Shown piece after piece: positions 16,358 to 25,963 of a DNA stretch of 64,000 nucleotides. Source of the DNA: Bifidobacterium margollesii (GTDB taxonomy: Bacteria > Actinomycetota > Actinomycetes > Actinomycetales > Bifidobacteriaceae); contig NZ_NMWU01000026.1 in the NCBI RefSeq assembly GCF_002860355.1, forward strand, positions 18,587 to 82,586, in the 5' to 3' direction. The position numbers and the translations under genes are program-made. The stretch's first letter is position 1. Each line of letters begins with the position of its first letter. A model generated the notes under the pieces. That model saw only the letters and a list, made by a program, of their open reading frames with translations. It had not been told where the DNA came from and did not search any database.

Positions 16358-19333
16358 TCACAGGCTTCTCCACGCGACGCCCTCGCCGCGCCAGCCCGCC
16401 TTCACCACCGCACGGTACTCGCCGTAGCTCGTCGTGTACACATGCTCGCCGGAATTACGGTTGTACAGACGGTACACCGGCCTGCCGTTCGAGGGCGCGT
16501 ACCAAGCGACGCCCTCGTCCCTCCAGCCGAGGCGCACCAGCATGTCGTGCTCCCGCTTGTTCAGCGTCCAGTTGTGGTTGCCGGAACGCCTGTTGTACTC
16601 GCGGTACACCGGACGGGCGCCGGGCGTACCCCTGCCCACGGTGACGAACGACGCGCCCCTGCTCTCGTCACGCCAACCCAGACGAACCAGCATGTTCCGC
16701 TCCGCGGCGCTGGTCGTGTAGTGGTGCAGACCGGAGTTGCGGTTGTACACGCGGTACACCGGCACCCGCTTCACGGTAGGCTGCGTCGGCGTCGCGTTCT
16801 TCGTCCACTTGGCGGTCAGGGTGATGTTCGCGGTCACGCCGCGGTTGAAGTCCCACTTCGCATTGCCGTAGTACCAGCCCGCGAACGTGTAGCCGCTGCG
16901 GGTCGGATTCGCCGGCTGCTTCACCTTGCCGCCGTTGGCCACCTTCTGGGCCGCCACCGCGGAACCACCGTTGCTGTTGAACGCCACGGTACGGTACACC
17001 ACCGGCACGGCGCTCTTCGTCCAATGCGCGGTCAGGGTGATGTTCGCGGTCACGCCGCGGTTGAAGTCCCACTTCGCATTGCCGTAGTACCAGCCCGCGA
17101 ACGTGTAGCCGCTGCGGGTCGGGTTGGTGGGCTGCTTCACCTTGCCGCCGTTCACGACCTTCTGGGCCGCCACCGCGGAACCACCGTTGCTGTTGAACGC
17201 CACGGTACGGTACACCACCGGCACGGCGCTCTTCGTCCAATGCGCGGTCAGCGTGATGTTGCCGGTCACCGCACGGTTGAAGTCCCACTTCGCATTGCCG
17301 TAGTACCAGCCCGCGAACGTATAACCGCTACGCGTCGGGTTCGCCGGCTGCTTCACCTTGGCACCGTTGGCCACCTTCTGGGCCGCCACCGCGGAACCAC
17401 CGTTCGAGTTGAACGCCACAGTGTAGGTCGTCACCACCGGGCCGGTGCGGGTGCCGTAGACCGAAATCTCGTGCAGACCCTGATAGATCGGCTCCTTGCG
17501 GCTCGTGGCCTTGTAGTTCTCCTTGATGCCGGTCACGGTAACACGGACGTATCGGGCAGAGGCCGTGCTCGGAAGCACATTCGGAACGAATCCGATGTAC
17601 GGGTTGTTGGCTTCAGCCTTATACGTGCGGTAGCTGTTGCCATCGAGGCTGTACTCGATCTTGTAGTTGAACGTAGCCTGATGGTAGACATTCAGTCGAG
17701 TGGTGAAATCAATCTCGGAAACCGCAACGGGACCACCGAGGTCGACGGTCACGGAATACGGCGGATTCTTCTCTTCCGCGTACTTATCAGAGTTCGCGGT
17801 ATCGCCATCGGTGAGCACATTCACGCTCTGCTTGGCGGAATCGGTAGCAGGCCGACCCAGGGAAACCAGTCGGGCATTCTGCACCGGCACCGCGCCATAC
17901 TGGGAATCGACATCAACGCCTTCATACCAGCCGTATGCCAGATACGATCCATTCACGGCAATCGGGAATTCACGCTGAACCGTTCCGATCGGAGTGTGAG
18001 GAGTGCGGTAGGCGGCAGCACCGAAGTGAATGCCTCGTGAGGTGTATGTGGTACGCAGGGAACCGGCATCGGTACGCACGCTCACCTGCTGGGTATCGTA
18101 GGTGGCGGTATCGCCGATCTCGGTGGTGGAGGACCAACCCGACATCATCGACTTGGACCACTGGTACTTGGCCTGTGAAGGATTCTGCATGGCGGAACGT
18201 GAAGTCAGCAGATAGTAGACCCCATTCTTCTTGAACACGTACGGGGCCTCTCCCTGCTCTCCACGAGCGATGTACAGAGGCTTCACCGACGAATCGGCAT
18301 CGGTCCAACGGCCGTTCAGCTTGACAATGCCGGTATCCTGCTGGTTGTTCGCAGCACCAAGCAGATAGGCATTATTGCCATCGGCAAACAGCGTCACATC
18401 ATAGACAGGGAACGATTTGATCTTGGCGCTGATGATCACCGGTTCGACCGAATCCATTTCAAGAATGGCGGTACCGTTGATCGCGCTGCTGCCCTTGTTG
18501 GGGATGATGTGCGAAGCTGCGATGCTGTTGTGGGTCTGCGGGTTGACGACATTGTGGTTGCCGACGTTGTAGATCGCATTGTCGACTCGCCATACCTTGC
18601 CGCTGGTGGTCATGGTGTTGGTCCACTGGCTGTCGTAGCAGTGACGCACGTAGGTCTTGCCGTTATGAACCCAGTCGTACTCCCACCAGGACTTGTGCTG
18701 CAATACCACATAGGGTTTGCCGGTGGACTTGTCCGTGGCGTTCACCCACATGTACTTCGTCTTGTACGGACGAGCGTTCGCCGGGCAGTTGGGAGAGGTG
18801 AACCACGCGGGACGTCCCTTGGAGTTCAGAGACGAAACGCCGTTCGGAATGTCGGAAGCTTCGTCACTGCCGGGTTGAGATCCCTTGATGTTGCTCATGC
18901 TACGGGTGATGTGCGTCGGCGTGAACGGGGTCACCACGTTGGAGGTGGCGGTGACGTTGCTCGGCGAGGCCTTCACTTCGTAGGTGTACTTGGCTCCGAC
19001 CTTCAGACCGTAGTCGTCGATGGTGTGACCGGTGGTGGTGCCGATCTGGGTGCGAGTGCTACCCTGCACACGATACACGGTGAAGGAGGTCGCGCCGTTG
19101 ACCCGGCTCCAGTAGATCTTCGCGTTGGTCGCGGACTTCTCGTTCTTCAGTCGGAATTCCTGTGCTGCGACCATCAGGGAACCGCTCGCCGCCGAAGACT
19201 CGCCGGTTTCGGCCGCGGGGGTTTCCGCCGCATTGGCCGCTCCCGCAGGGATCAGGCACAGCAGCATGCTGGACGCCGCAATAGCCGCAAGCAGGCGCCG
19301 GCCCCTACCTTTCTCGATTAAAGGAATACGCAT
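16358..19333 (-). CDS. Secreted modular surface protein with GH43-like propeller, F5/8C-like, Flg_new and DUF5648 modules
   Basis: A 991-residue exported protein. A Sec signal peptide (basic RIPLIEKGRGRR, then AAIAASSMLLCLIPAGAANA) is followed by an FnIII-like module (about 50-125). Next comes a five-bladed propeller-like region (about 130-480) with GEAPYVFKKNGVYYLLTS, a GH43-type signature. A discoidin/F5-8C (CBM32-like) domain spans about 483-630. Three Flg_new/InlB-type repeats (about 634-854; AFNSNGGSAVAAQKVANG, SGYTFAGWYY) and a C-terminal DUF5648 region (about 855-991) complete it. No LPxTG anchor is present. The start ATG 19333 has AAGGAAG upstream; the 27 codons before it lack a signal-peptide character. 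Location inside the EPS locus suggests binding or trimming of polysaccharide. The activity is unproven. Confidence 0.83.
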   Translation of the reverse strand: MRIPLIEKGRGRRLLAAIAASSMLLCLIPAGAANAAETPAAETGESSAASGSLMVAAQEFRLKNEKSATNAKIYWSRVNGATSFTVYRVQGSTRTQIGTTTGHTIDDYGLKVGAKYTYEVKASPSNVTATSNVVTPFTPTHITRSMSNIKGSQPGSDEASDIPNGVSSLNSKGRPAWFTSPNCPANARPYKTKYMWVNATDKSTGKPYVVLQHKSWWEYDWVHNGKTYVRHCYDSQWTNTMTTSGKVWRVDNAIYNVGNHNVVNPQTHNSIAASHIIPNKGSSAINGTAILEMDSVEPVIISAKIKSFPVYDVTLFADGNNAYLLGAANNQQDTGIVKLNGRWTDADSSVKPLYIARGEQGEAPYVFKKNGVYYLLTSRSAMQNPSQAKYQWSKSMMSGWSSTTEIGDTATYDTQQVSVRTDAGSLRTTYTSRGIHFGAAAYRTPHTPIGTVQREFPIAVNGSYLAYGWYEGVDVDSQYGAVPVQNARLVSLGRPATDSAKQSVNVLTDGDTANSDKYAEEKNPPYSVTVDLGGPVAVSEIDFTTRLNVYHQATFNYKIEYSLDGNSYRTYKAEANNPYIGFVPNVLPSTASARYVRVTVTGIKENYKATSRKEPIYQGLHEISVYGTRTGPVVTTYTVAFNSNGGSAVAAQKVANGAKVKQPANPTRSGYTFAGWYYGNAKWDFNRAVTGNITLTAHWTKSAVPVVYRTVAFNSNGGSAVAAQKVVNGGKVKQPTNPTRSGYTFAGWYYGNAKWDFNRGVTANITLTAHWTKSAVPVVYRTVAFNSNGGSAVAAQKVANGGKVKQPANPTRSGYTFAGWYYGNAKWDFNRGVTANITLTAKWTKNATPTQPTVKRVPVYRVYNRNSGLHHYTTSAAERNMLVRLGWRDESRGASFVTVGRGTPGARPVYREYNRRSGNHNWTLNKREHDMLVRLGWRDEGVAWYAPSNGRPVYRLYNRNSGEHVYTTSYGEYRAVVKAGWRGEGVAWRSL
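16775..17435 (-). repeat. Three tandem ~219-bp repeats encoding Flg_new modules
   Basis: Three nearly identical DNA units encode the repeat AFNSNGG...SGYTFAGWYYGNAKWDFNR...ITLTAHWTKS inside the surface protein. Differences are mostly single bases, so the units are recent duplications or are homogenised by recombination. Copy number is likely to vary between strains. Confidence 0.85.
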
Positions 19334-19452
19334 AGTTTTCTTCCTTACTGTATGCTTCCGCCAAGGTGCCCTTGGCTGTGAAAACATCTGCGGCTCGCAG
19401 ACATCGAACCGCAAAACCTCTCACTCTGTCAGCATACCTCGAAGAGGCGAAT

Positions 19453-19461
19453 CCCCCCCCC
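19453..19461. repeat. C9 homopolymer upstream of the surface protein gene
   Basis: A run of nine C (G on the coding strand of the surface protein gene) lies about 120 nt before its ATG. A homopolymer of this length is prone to slippage and is placed in the promoter region. Confidence 0.6.
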
Positions 19462-19584
19462 TATGGCAGCACGTTGCAATACGAAACGTTAATGCCGGAC
19501 AACGGAAGGTAAACAAAAGACCACAAAGCGGTGAACCATTCGATCGGTCCCACTCCCGGACGAAGACCGCACGGAGATATTCCC

Positions 19585-20994
19585 CTACCGGATCTTCTTC
19601 AATGCCTTGACTACATCCGATATGATATGCCGATTGAATACGCAATACAGACCATAGGCCACGAGAACCACGGCGAACGCGGGAAGCGTATCCAGCATCA
19701 GCGCCGCGAATACGAAGACCGCAGTGAACATCAGTTCTGAGATCTGCCCCAATACGGGGGTTTTCACATTGAGATCGCTAGCCAGAATATGCTGGGTGAC
19801 CAGATACCGAACGATCAGGGTCACGGCACCGGCCCCGATCACGGCATTGGGCGAATGAAAGACGATCAAGGCCAGCAGCACGAGGCACACGCTCAATGCC
19901 ACCGCGGCGACGTTCACGGCAAGCAGGATCTTCTCCTTGCGAAGCACCTTGAGGTACGTGGTTCCCAGCACGTTCATCTTGCTGTCGAACACGCAGATGG
20001 GCAATACCAGCGCGAAGGCGCTCAGACTTGACTGATACTGCGGCAGCCATAGCGCCAGAATGATCACCAAGGGGAAGTATGCGAGATACAAAGCCGGCAG
20101 CACGATATCCATGCAGTTGCGGGCACGTTCGTAGAAATGGATTCGTTCCTGCCTTGTTCCCTGACGAAGCGCGGGGAACAGCACCATGCTTACCTGCGTA
20201 ATAAAGGACAGGAAGAAGTTGCACATCGACAGGGCGAAGGAGATCTTGCCGAACACCTCGATTCCCCATGTGTGGTCGATGACGACTCGGGCGACACCGA
20301 GGATAGCCAGACTCGCCACACCGGCGATCATCACTTTGATGCCTATGCGCACGCTATTGATCGTCTCGACGATGGATTCGCGAACGCCGAAGCATTTGGC
20401 GGCGAGAAAATCACGTCCCTTCCACAGGGTATAGAACAGGGAGATGATTCGAGTGATCAGATATCCGATGACATATACCTGAAACAGGTGTTCCTTGGCC
20501 AGAAGCAGAAAGATCAAAGCCACAAGAAACAGGAACCGGTCGATAAGCGTTGCGATCGAAAACAGCTTCGTCTCGTTGATGGCCTGAAACACGAATCCCA
20601 AATACCATGCGATGTTGTTGATGAACATCCACAGCGCAAACACGATGATCACGAATCGTCTGTTGGGATCGGGCTGGCTGATGAACGCCAGTATGCCGAT
20701 CACCACGGCGAATATTCCCTGGGCGACGGCACCGACCACGAACTGCGACTTGACGGAGTCCTTATTCACCTGGTTGCGACGCTGACCGCCGATCAGCAGG
20801 TAGACGCCATCGTTGAGACCCAAATGGAAGATGCCCGCATACGTGGTATAGAAGATGAACAACTGCCAGTATCCGAAGGCGGCCACTCCAAGCACCTTCG
20901 GCACCAGCAACGTAGTGGCGCAACTGGCCAGAACGCTGGTGCCTTGGGCCAGAACGGCGACGCCGAAATTCTGCAGTATCTTTTTGTAGTCCAT
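19585..20994 (-). CDS. Polysaccharide flippase (Wzx-type)
   Basis: Polytopic membrane protein of 469 residues with about 12-14 helices, of the MOP/oligosaccharide flippase superfamily. It moves undecaprenyl-linked repeat units across the membrane. The N-terminal pattern KKILQNFGVAVLAQGTSVLA followed by LLVPKVLGVAAFGYWQLFIF matches the usual start of RfbX/Wzx proteins, and the length is typical. It begins with ATG 20994; the ribosome binding site is weak (GGTGG about 15 nt upstream). The EpsG-like gene ends 57 nt upstream, and both are read leftward in the same block. Confidence 0.88.
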   Translation of the reverse strand: MDYKKILQNFGVAVLAQGTSVLASCATTLLVPKVLGVAAFGYWQLFIFYTTYAGIFHLGLNDGVYLLIGGQRRNQVNKDSVKSQFVVGAVAQGIFAVVIGILAFISQPDPNRRFVIIVFALWMFINNIAWYLGFVFQAINETKLFSIATLIDRFLFLVALIFLLLAKEHLFQVYVIGYLITRIISLFYTLWKGRDFLAAKCFGVRESIVETINSVRIGIKVMIAGVASLAILGVARVVIDHTWGIEVFGKISFALSMCNFFLSFITQVSMVLFPALRQGTRQERIHFYERARNCMDIVLPALYLAYFPLVIILALWLPQYQSSLSAFALVLPICVFDSKMNVLGTTYLKVLRKEKILLAVNVAAVALSVCLVLLALIVFHSPNAVIGAGAVTLIVRYLVTQHILASDLNVKTPVLGQISELMFTAVFVFAALMLDTLPAFAVVLVAYGLYCVFNRHIISDVVKALKKIR

Positions 20995-21051
20995 GAGTAA
21001 TCAGCCACCAGTCGATGATCGGGATAACGTTGAGCCAACCACGGTTCGTGT

Positions 21052-22170
21052 TTACCAGAACATGTTCTGTTCCAGAATCGGATAGAACCACATGTCAATC
21101 GTATGCATGGTGGTCAACGCCCAGAAATTCACACCGCACAATGCAACAAGACCGAAGGACAGCATCAGTCGTTCGCGATCGTCGTGGTTCATGTTCAAAG
21201 GTTTGAGCTCGTATTGCGCGACGAAGAAAGCGGCATATTCCATGTAGAGCAGACCGCGGAACAGTCGATAGCAGCTCGGCACGTCGAAGAACAGTAGGAT
21301 CAGGATCGGCAGGCAGAGGTAGTTCATCCGTCGAATAAGTTCCAGATACGCGATCTTTTTGCTCTGCCGGTCCAGCGTTCCTGCGTTGAACGCAGCCTCG
21401 TTGGCCTGTGATGTGTATCCTCTGGACGACAGCGAATACTCGATGAAGAGCACCATACACAACACCAGCAGCCATGCCAGAACAACTCCCAGACTCTGGG
21501 ATTTGCCAAAGTATGCGCTTGCTTTTTCTTCGGTGGTCATCGACTGCAGCAGCTTACGCATAACGCCAGTGGGAATCAACAGCAAGGCGAAAAACGTTCC
21601 ACCGACGGCACAGTACTTCAGATGCTTCTCGTTGAGGAATCGAATCACCACAAAGAACATGTAGTACAGCGTCGAAGTATGGAATAGTCCTGCGACGATC
21701 ACCGCAACGATATAAATCGGAATGCCGTATTTCTTATCCTTAAGGAGAAACCGGGAAGCGAACAAGCAGATGGCGGATGCGAAGAAGAACCGGTACTGCG
21801 TGATGTTGATAATGAATGGCACGAAGAAAAACAACGCCAATACCGCCGACACCGACTCCGTGATATCCATCACCGTCAGCACCACCAGAATGATACCGAT
21901 CAGGAGCAGGAAATTACGGTAATCGATGAACGGCAGAGAGAAATGCCTGAACACCGTCATCAGGAACTGGTAGCCATGCTCACTGGCGCCATAGAACTTC
22001 CACAGAGCGGGATTATTGTACTGGGTGAAGAACATGGGGAAATCGGCGTTACCGGTATTTCCCAGTCCAATTATCAGCATAAGTCCGATCAGAACAACGC
22101 TGAAGAATCTGGACTTTCTGGCTACAAGACCACAGAAAGCCGCCACAGCCGCAATAGAAAAAACTACCAA
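21052..22170 (-). CDS. EpsG family polysaccharide polymerase-like protein
   Basis: A 372-residue membrane protein with about nine helices. The order of hydrophobic segments and the motif GYQFLMTVFRHF followed by YRNFLLLIGI fit the EpsG family, which is thought to polymerise EPS repeat units. It starts at TTG 22170, since AAGGA lies 6 nt before it and no ATG is available before the first helix. It is followed by the Wzx gene and preceded by a glycosyltransferase 33 nt away, so these three form one transcription unit. Together with the protein at 12294 this gives two polymerase-like proteins in the locus; which one acts on the main polymer cannot be told. Confidence 0.8.
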   Translation of the reverse strand: MVVFSIAAVAAFCGLVARKSRFFSVVLIGLMLIIGLGNTGNADFPMFFTQYNNPALWKFYGASEHGYQFLMTVFRHFSLPFIDYRNFLLLIGIILVVLTVMDITESVSAVLALFFFVPFIINITQYRFFFASAICLFASRFLLKDKKYGIPIYIVAVIVAGLFHTSTLYYMFFVVIRFLNEKHLKYCAVGGTFFALLLIPTGVMRKLLQSMTTEEKASAYFGKSQSLGVVLAWLLVLCMVLFIEYSLSSRGYTSQANEAAFNAGTLDRQSKKIAYLELIRRMNYLCLPILILLFFDVPSCYRLFRGLLYMEYAAFFVAQYELKPLNMNHDDRERLMLSFGLVALCGVNFWALTTMHTIDMWFYPILEQNMFW

Positions 22171-22203
22171 TTTCGTTCCTTATTCAGTCCCGAGACTCCA
22201 CCG

Positions 22204-23121
22204 TCAGTACAGTCCGAGCATGACGAACACCCGGAACGCCGCTCGTTCTATCCTGCTCTGCGGATACAGCCCCGACCGGAAAGCCAACCATCTCCTTGCC
22301 GCTAGGCTCCTTCGATAACCTGCGATCCTCTCATAGAAAGCACGCTGATCGTCATTCAGCATATCCGAATAATTGCGCAGCAGGTACGCAGCCGGATTCG
22401 GGAAATGTCCTTTGTCAAACATCCGCTTGAGCTTCTGCATCTGATTCGTGAACAGATTACCGGTATCGGACACATTACCGCCATGACCACCGTGGATGAC
22501 ATGATACAGCAACGGCTCCGGCGTGTAATAGACGTGTCCGAACAGATATCCGAGCAAACCGACCCAGTAGTCATGCCCCCAGTTCTCATCCAACGGCATG
22601 GACCGAACGACGAGATCCCGCAGCTGTTTGGTCATGACCAAGGCACAGCCTTGCGCATACCCATTCAGCGTCGCCCACTGCAATGATGAGGGGGAAGGAA
22701 TCTTGTGCTGCTGACGCGGCCATTCCTTCAGATCATCATCCACCTTCAACTTATTGCAATGCGCAAAGCTGAGGCCGGAACGCTGATTTTCGGGAATGGT
22801 TTCAATGGTGACTCTGATCTTCTCTGGCTTCCAGATATCGTCCTGATCGGAGAACGCATAAAAATCAGCCACAGGCGCCTGCGAGAGAGCGGTCAGGAAG
22901 CTGCGTTTCCATCCGACGTTCTGCCCGGCGATAAACGCCAGACGCGGCTGATGCTCCGCATATCTGCGCAGCAGCGCAACCGTGTCGTCCGACGAGCCAT
23001 CGTCGCGAACGAAACAGTCGACGTCCACTCCCGTCTGGGCAAAGATGCTATCGAGCTGACGCTCCAAATACTTTGCGCCATTGAACGTGGACATCACGAC
23101 CACCACATGAGGCACCTGCAT
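22204..23121 (-). CDS. Family 2 glycosyltransferase (rhamnosyltransferase-like)
   Basis: A 305-residue GT-A fold glycosyltransferase acting on the inner membrane face during EPS repeat assembly. The N-terminus shows VVVMSTFNGAKYLERQLDSI, then VRDDGSSDDTVALL and AFSDQDDIWKPEKI, in which DQDD is the metal- and nucleotide-sugar-binding aspartate motif. This pattern is common in rhamnosyltransferase-like family 2 enzymes; donor and acceptor are not determined. AAGGAG precedes the ATG by 8 nt. The gene opens the GT2-epsG-wzx unit, and a terminator-like hairpin (23280-23316) separates it from the epimerase upstream. Confidence 0.9.
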   Translation of the reverse strand: MQVPHVVVVMSTFNGAKYLERQLDSIFAQTGVDVDCFVRDDGSSDDTVALLRRYAEHQPRLAFIAGQNVGWKRSFLTALSQAPVADFYAFSDQDDIWKPEKIRVTIETIPENQRSGLSFAHCNKLKVDDDLKEWPRQQHKIPSPSSLQWATLNGYAQGCALVMTKQLRDLVVRSMPLDENWGHDYWVGLLGYLFGHVYYTPEPLLYHVIHGGHGGNVSDTGNLFTNQMQKLKRMFDKGHFPNPAAYLLRNYSDMLNDDQRAFYERIAGYRRSLAARRWLAFRSGLYPQSRIERAAFRVFVMLGLY

Positions 23122-23279
23122 CGGTTAATCTCCTTACCATACTCAGCCAATACATATTCGGCCAACATGACGACAATACGCGATATCCGGAATCCGAGTC
23201 TCAGCACTTGACATGAAACGGAATCCTCGTCGGCCGATGCCGCGCATACCATGAGCCAATGGCATCATCGCCTCACACA

Positions 23280-23316
23280 ATCGGGGTGCTCCGCAGACGA
23301 TGCGGATCACCCCGAT
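23280..23316 (-). terminator. Terminator after the nucleotide-sugar epimerase
   Basis: ATCGGGGTG (23280-23288) pairs with CACCCCGAT (23308-23316); an inner CCGC/GCGG pair extends the hairpin across a small bulge. It lies 20 nt beyond the stop of the leftward epimerase gene. Confidence 0.6.
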
Positions 23317-23335
23317 CACCATAGAGTCCGGTCGA

Positions 23336-24400
23336 TCAGCCGTAGTACTCCTTGTACCATTCTGCGAATCGGCGTAGACCGGTGCGCAGGGAGGTCTGTG
23401 GCTTGTAGCCGAAGTCGCGTTCGAGGGCGGTGGTGTCGGCGTAGGTGACCGGCACATCGCCGGGCTGCATGGGCACCAGTTCCTTGTGAGCCTCGAAGTC
23501 GTAGTCCTCGGGAAGCACCTTGGCCCGGATCAGCTCCTCCTGCAGAATCGTCACGAAGTCGAGCAGGTTCTCGGGATGGGAGTTGCCGATGTTGTAGATG
23601 CGGTACGGCGGCAGAGGCAGTCCGTCCTCGCCGTTGACGCGGTCCGGGGCCTTCTGCATCACGCGCAGCACGCCTTCGACGATGTCGTCCACGTACGTGA
23701 AGTCTCGCTTGCAGTTGCCGTAGTTGAAGATCTTGATGGTCTCGCCGTTGCGCAGCTTGTTCGTGAAACCGAAGTAGGCCATGTCGGGGCGGCCCGCCGG
23801 TCCGTATACGGTGAAGAAGCGCAGGCCGGTGGACGGGATGTTGTACAGCTTCGAATACGCATGATCCAGCAGCTCGTTGGACTTCTTCGTGGCCGCGTAC
23901 AGGCTGACGGGGTTGTCCACCTTGTCGTCGGTGCTGTACGGCACCTTCTTGTTCGAACCGTAGACCGAGGAGCTGGAGGCGTACACCAGATGCTCCACGC
24001 CGGTCTTGCCGCCATCGTAGGAGTGGCGGCAGGCTTCGAGGATGTTGTAGAAGCCGATGAGGTTTGATTCGATGTACACGTCCGGGTTGGTGATCGAATA
24101 CCTCACGCCGGCCTGAGCCGCCAGATTCACGACGACCGACGGCTCGTAGTCGGCGAAGATCTTCTCGATGAGGGAACGATCCGCTATCGACCCCTTGACG
24201 AAGGTGAACGCGGGGAACTCCTCGAGTTCCTTGAGGCGCGCCTCCTTGATGTGCACGTCATAGTAGTGGTTCATGTTGTCGATGCCGATGACCTTGGCAT
24301 CCTTGAAATCCGACAGCACGCGTTTCGCCAGGTTCGATCCGATGAAGCCGGCGGCGCCGGTGATCAGGATCGTCCTGTGCGACAAGTCAATAGCGGTCAT
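23336..24400 (-). CDS. UDP-glucuronate 4-epimerase-like NAD-dependent epimerase
   Basis: Cytosolic short-chain dehydrogenase/reductase of 354 residues. The NAD-binding loop is TGAAGFIGSNLAKR near residue 12 and the catalytic pair is YAATKKSNE (Y-x3-K). The size and the segments YDVHIKEARLKEL and GPAGRPDMAYFGFTNKL match UDP-glucuronate 4-epimerases (CapI/LpsL type). That role fits the UDP-glucose dehydrogenase gene just upstream: the two would make UDP-glucuronate and UDP-galacturonate for the polymer. I chose ATG 24400; the frame runs on to 24934, but those 178 residues are a shadow of the dehydrogenase gene. The gap between the two genes is 50 nt. Confidence 0.9.
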   Translation of the reverse strand: MTAIDLSHRTILITGAAGFIGSNLAKRVLSDFKDAKVIGIDNMNHYYDVHIKEARLKELEEFPAFTFVKGSIADRSLIEKIFADYEPSVVVNLAAQAGVRYSITNPDVYIESNLIGFYNILEACRHSYDGGKTGVEHLVYASSSSVYGSNKKVPYSTDDKVDNPVSLYAATKKSNELLDHAYSKLYNIPSTGLRFFTVYGPAGRPDMAYFGFTNKLRNGETIKIFNYGNCKRDFTYVDDIVEGVLRVMQKAPDRVNGEDGLPLPPYRIYNIGNSHPENLLDFVTILQEELIRAKVLPEDYDFEAHKELVPMQPGDVPVTYADTTALERDFGYKPQTSLRTGLRRFAEWYKEYYG

Positions 24401-24450
24401 TTCATCTCCAGAAATAGTGTGCGAATATTCGTTGGCGATCAACCGTACGA

Positions 24451-25695
24451 TCAGTCGCGCTTGAACAGGTCGCGGGTGAAGACCTTGTCGCTCACGTCGG
24501 CGAGGTCCTCGTTCCAGCGGTTGGCCACGATCACGTCGGCCTCGGCCTTGAAGGCGGCGAGATCGTGGGTGACCTTGCTGCCGAAGAAGTCGGGGGCGTC
24601 CAGCGTGGGCTCGTACACCACCACGTTGACGCCCTTGGCCTTGATGCGCTTCATCACGCCCTGGATGGAGGACTGGCGGAAGTTGTCGGAGCCGCTCTTC
24701 ATGGTCAGGCGGTACACGCCCACGACCGGGGACTGCTTGTCTTCGACCTGCTTGAGCACTTCGTCGGCGATGAAGTCCTTGCGGGTGCGGTTCGCTTCGA
24801 CGATGGCGCCGATGAGGTTCTGCGGAACCTCGGCGTAGTTGGCGAGCAGCTGCTTGGAGTCCTTCGGCAGGCAGTATCCGCCGTAGCCGAAGCTCGGGTT
24901 GTTGTACTGGTTGCGGATGCGCGGGTCGAGGCACACGCCCTTGATGATCTCCTGGGCGGAAAGGCCACGGGCCTCGGCGTAGGTGTCGAGCTCGTTGAAG
25001 TAGGCGACGCGCAAGGCGAGGTAGGTGTTGGCGAACAGCTTGATGGCCTCGGCCTCCGTGGTGCCGACCACCAGCTGCGGAATGCCCTTGCTGCCGTCCT
25101 CGTTGGTGCGATCGTGCTCGGCCGGATCGGCGCCCTGCGCCAGCAGGTTGGCGAAGGTGTGGGCGGCCTCGACGGCTTCGGCGTCATCACCGGGAGCACC
25201 GACGACGATGCGGCTCGGGTGCAGGTTGTCGTACAGCGCGTGGCCCTCACGCAGGAACTCCGGGGAGAAGATGATGCGCTTGTCACCCAGACGCTCACGC
25301 AGGTCGGCGGTGTAGCCCACCGGAATCGTGGACTTGATCACGATCCACGCGGTCGGATCCTGCTCACGAATGGCGGCGATGGCGGCCTCGACGCTGGAGG
25401 TGTCGAAGTAGTTCTTCTTCGGATCGTAGTTGGTCGGCGTGGCCACCACGGCGAAGTCGGCGCCCTCGTAGGCCTGCTTCGGGTCGAGGGTGGCGGTGAA
25501 GTCCAGGCTCATGGAACCGTCCTGCTTACCGTCAAGGAAGCGAGTGATCTCCGTGTCCACGATCGGGCTCTTGCCGTTGTTCAGCAACTCCACCTTTTCG
25601 GGCACGATGTCCAGCGCATGCACCTCGTTGTGCTGCGACAGCAGCAACGCCACGGACAATCCTACATAACCGGTACCAGCAACTGCGATCTTCAT
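24451..25695 (-). CDS. ugd: UDP-glucose 6-dehydrogenase
   Basis: Oxidises UDP-glucose to UDP-glucuronate with two NAD+, supplying an acidic sugar for EPS. The 414-residue protein starts with the Rossmann motif [18 protein letters not shown]. The catalytic cysteine lies in [17 protein letters not shown]. The proline-rich substrate segment [17 protein letters not shown] is also seen. Length and motif order match the shorter 390-430 residue bacterial form. GGGGGAG lies before ATG 25695. It is probably co-transcribed with the 4-epimerase. UDP-glucuronate in the pathway predicts a negatively charged polysaccharide or, after epimerisation, galacturonate. Confidence 0.95.
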   Translation of the reverse strand: MKIAVAGTGYVGLSVALLLSQHNEVHALDIVPEKVELLNNGKSPIVDTEITRFLDGKQDGSMSLDFTATLDPKQAYEGADFAVVATPTNYDPKKNYFDTSSVEAAIAAIREQDPTAWIVIKSTIPVGYTADLRERLGDKRIIFSPEFLREGHALYDNLHPSRIVVGAPGDDAEAVEAAHTFANLLAQGADPAEHDRTNEDGSKGIPQLVVGTTEAEAIKLFANTYLALRVAYFNELDTYAEARGLSAQEIIKGVCLDPRIRNQYNNPSFGYGGYCLPKDSKQLLANYAEVPQNLIGAIVEANRTRKDFIADEVLKQVEDKQSPVVGVYRLTMKSGSDNFRQSSIQGVMKRIKAKGVNVVVYEPTLDAPDFFGSKVTHDLAAFKAEADVIVANRWNEDLADVSDKVFTRDLFKRD

Positions 25696-25874
25696 AATCT
25701 CCCCCGTACTCTCCTATTCTTGAGGCGTGATTACAAACAATTCGATCATAGCCGAACACCCGCCAAATGAAACATCCCCCCACAATGTTCCCAAAACCTG
25801 ACATTCTCCGTTCCATAACGGACCGAACTGTCCGGCAAGGAACAACGACGACAATTCGTACTACGAATCAACAA

Positions 25875-25921
25875 ATGCCGGTGAAGAGACATCTTCAGTA
25901 GAAGAGCGCCCTCACCGGCAT
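25875..25921 (-). terminator. Terminator after the family 4 glycosyltransferase
   Basis: ATGCCGGTGA (25875-25884) and TCACCGGCAT (25912-25921) form a 10-bp stem, with an inner CTTC/GAAG hairpin. It sits 43 nt past the stop of the leftward glycosyltransferase gene. The rest of the gap to ugd (25696-25874) shows nothing else clear. Confidence 0.6.
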
Positions 25922-25963
25922 ACCAGCAATGCGTTTCAGGCAACGCCAATCAAATGCATCGTT

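Noticed and set aside
24401-24934. N-terminal extension of the nucleotide-sugar epimerase
   Set aside because: The extra 178 residues overlap ugd in another frame; the Rossmann motif begins at the ATG at 24400.
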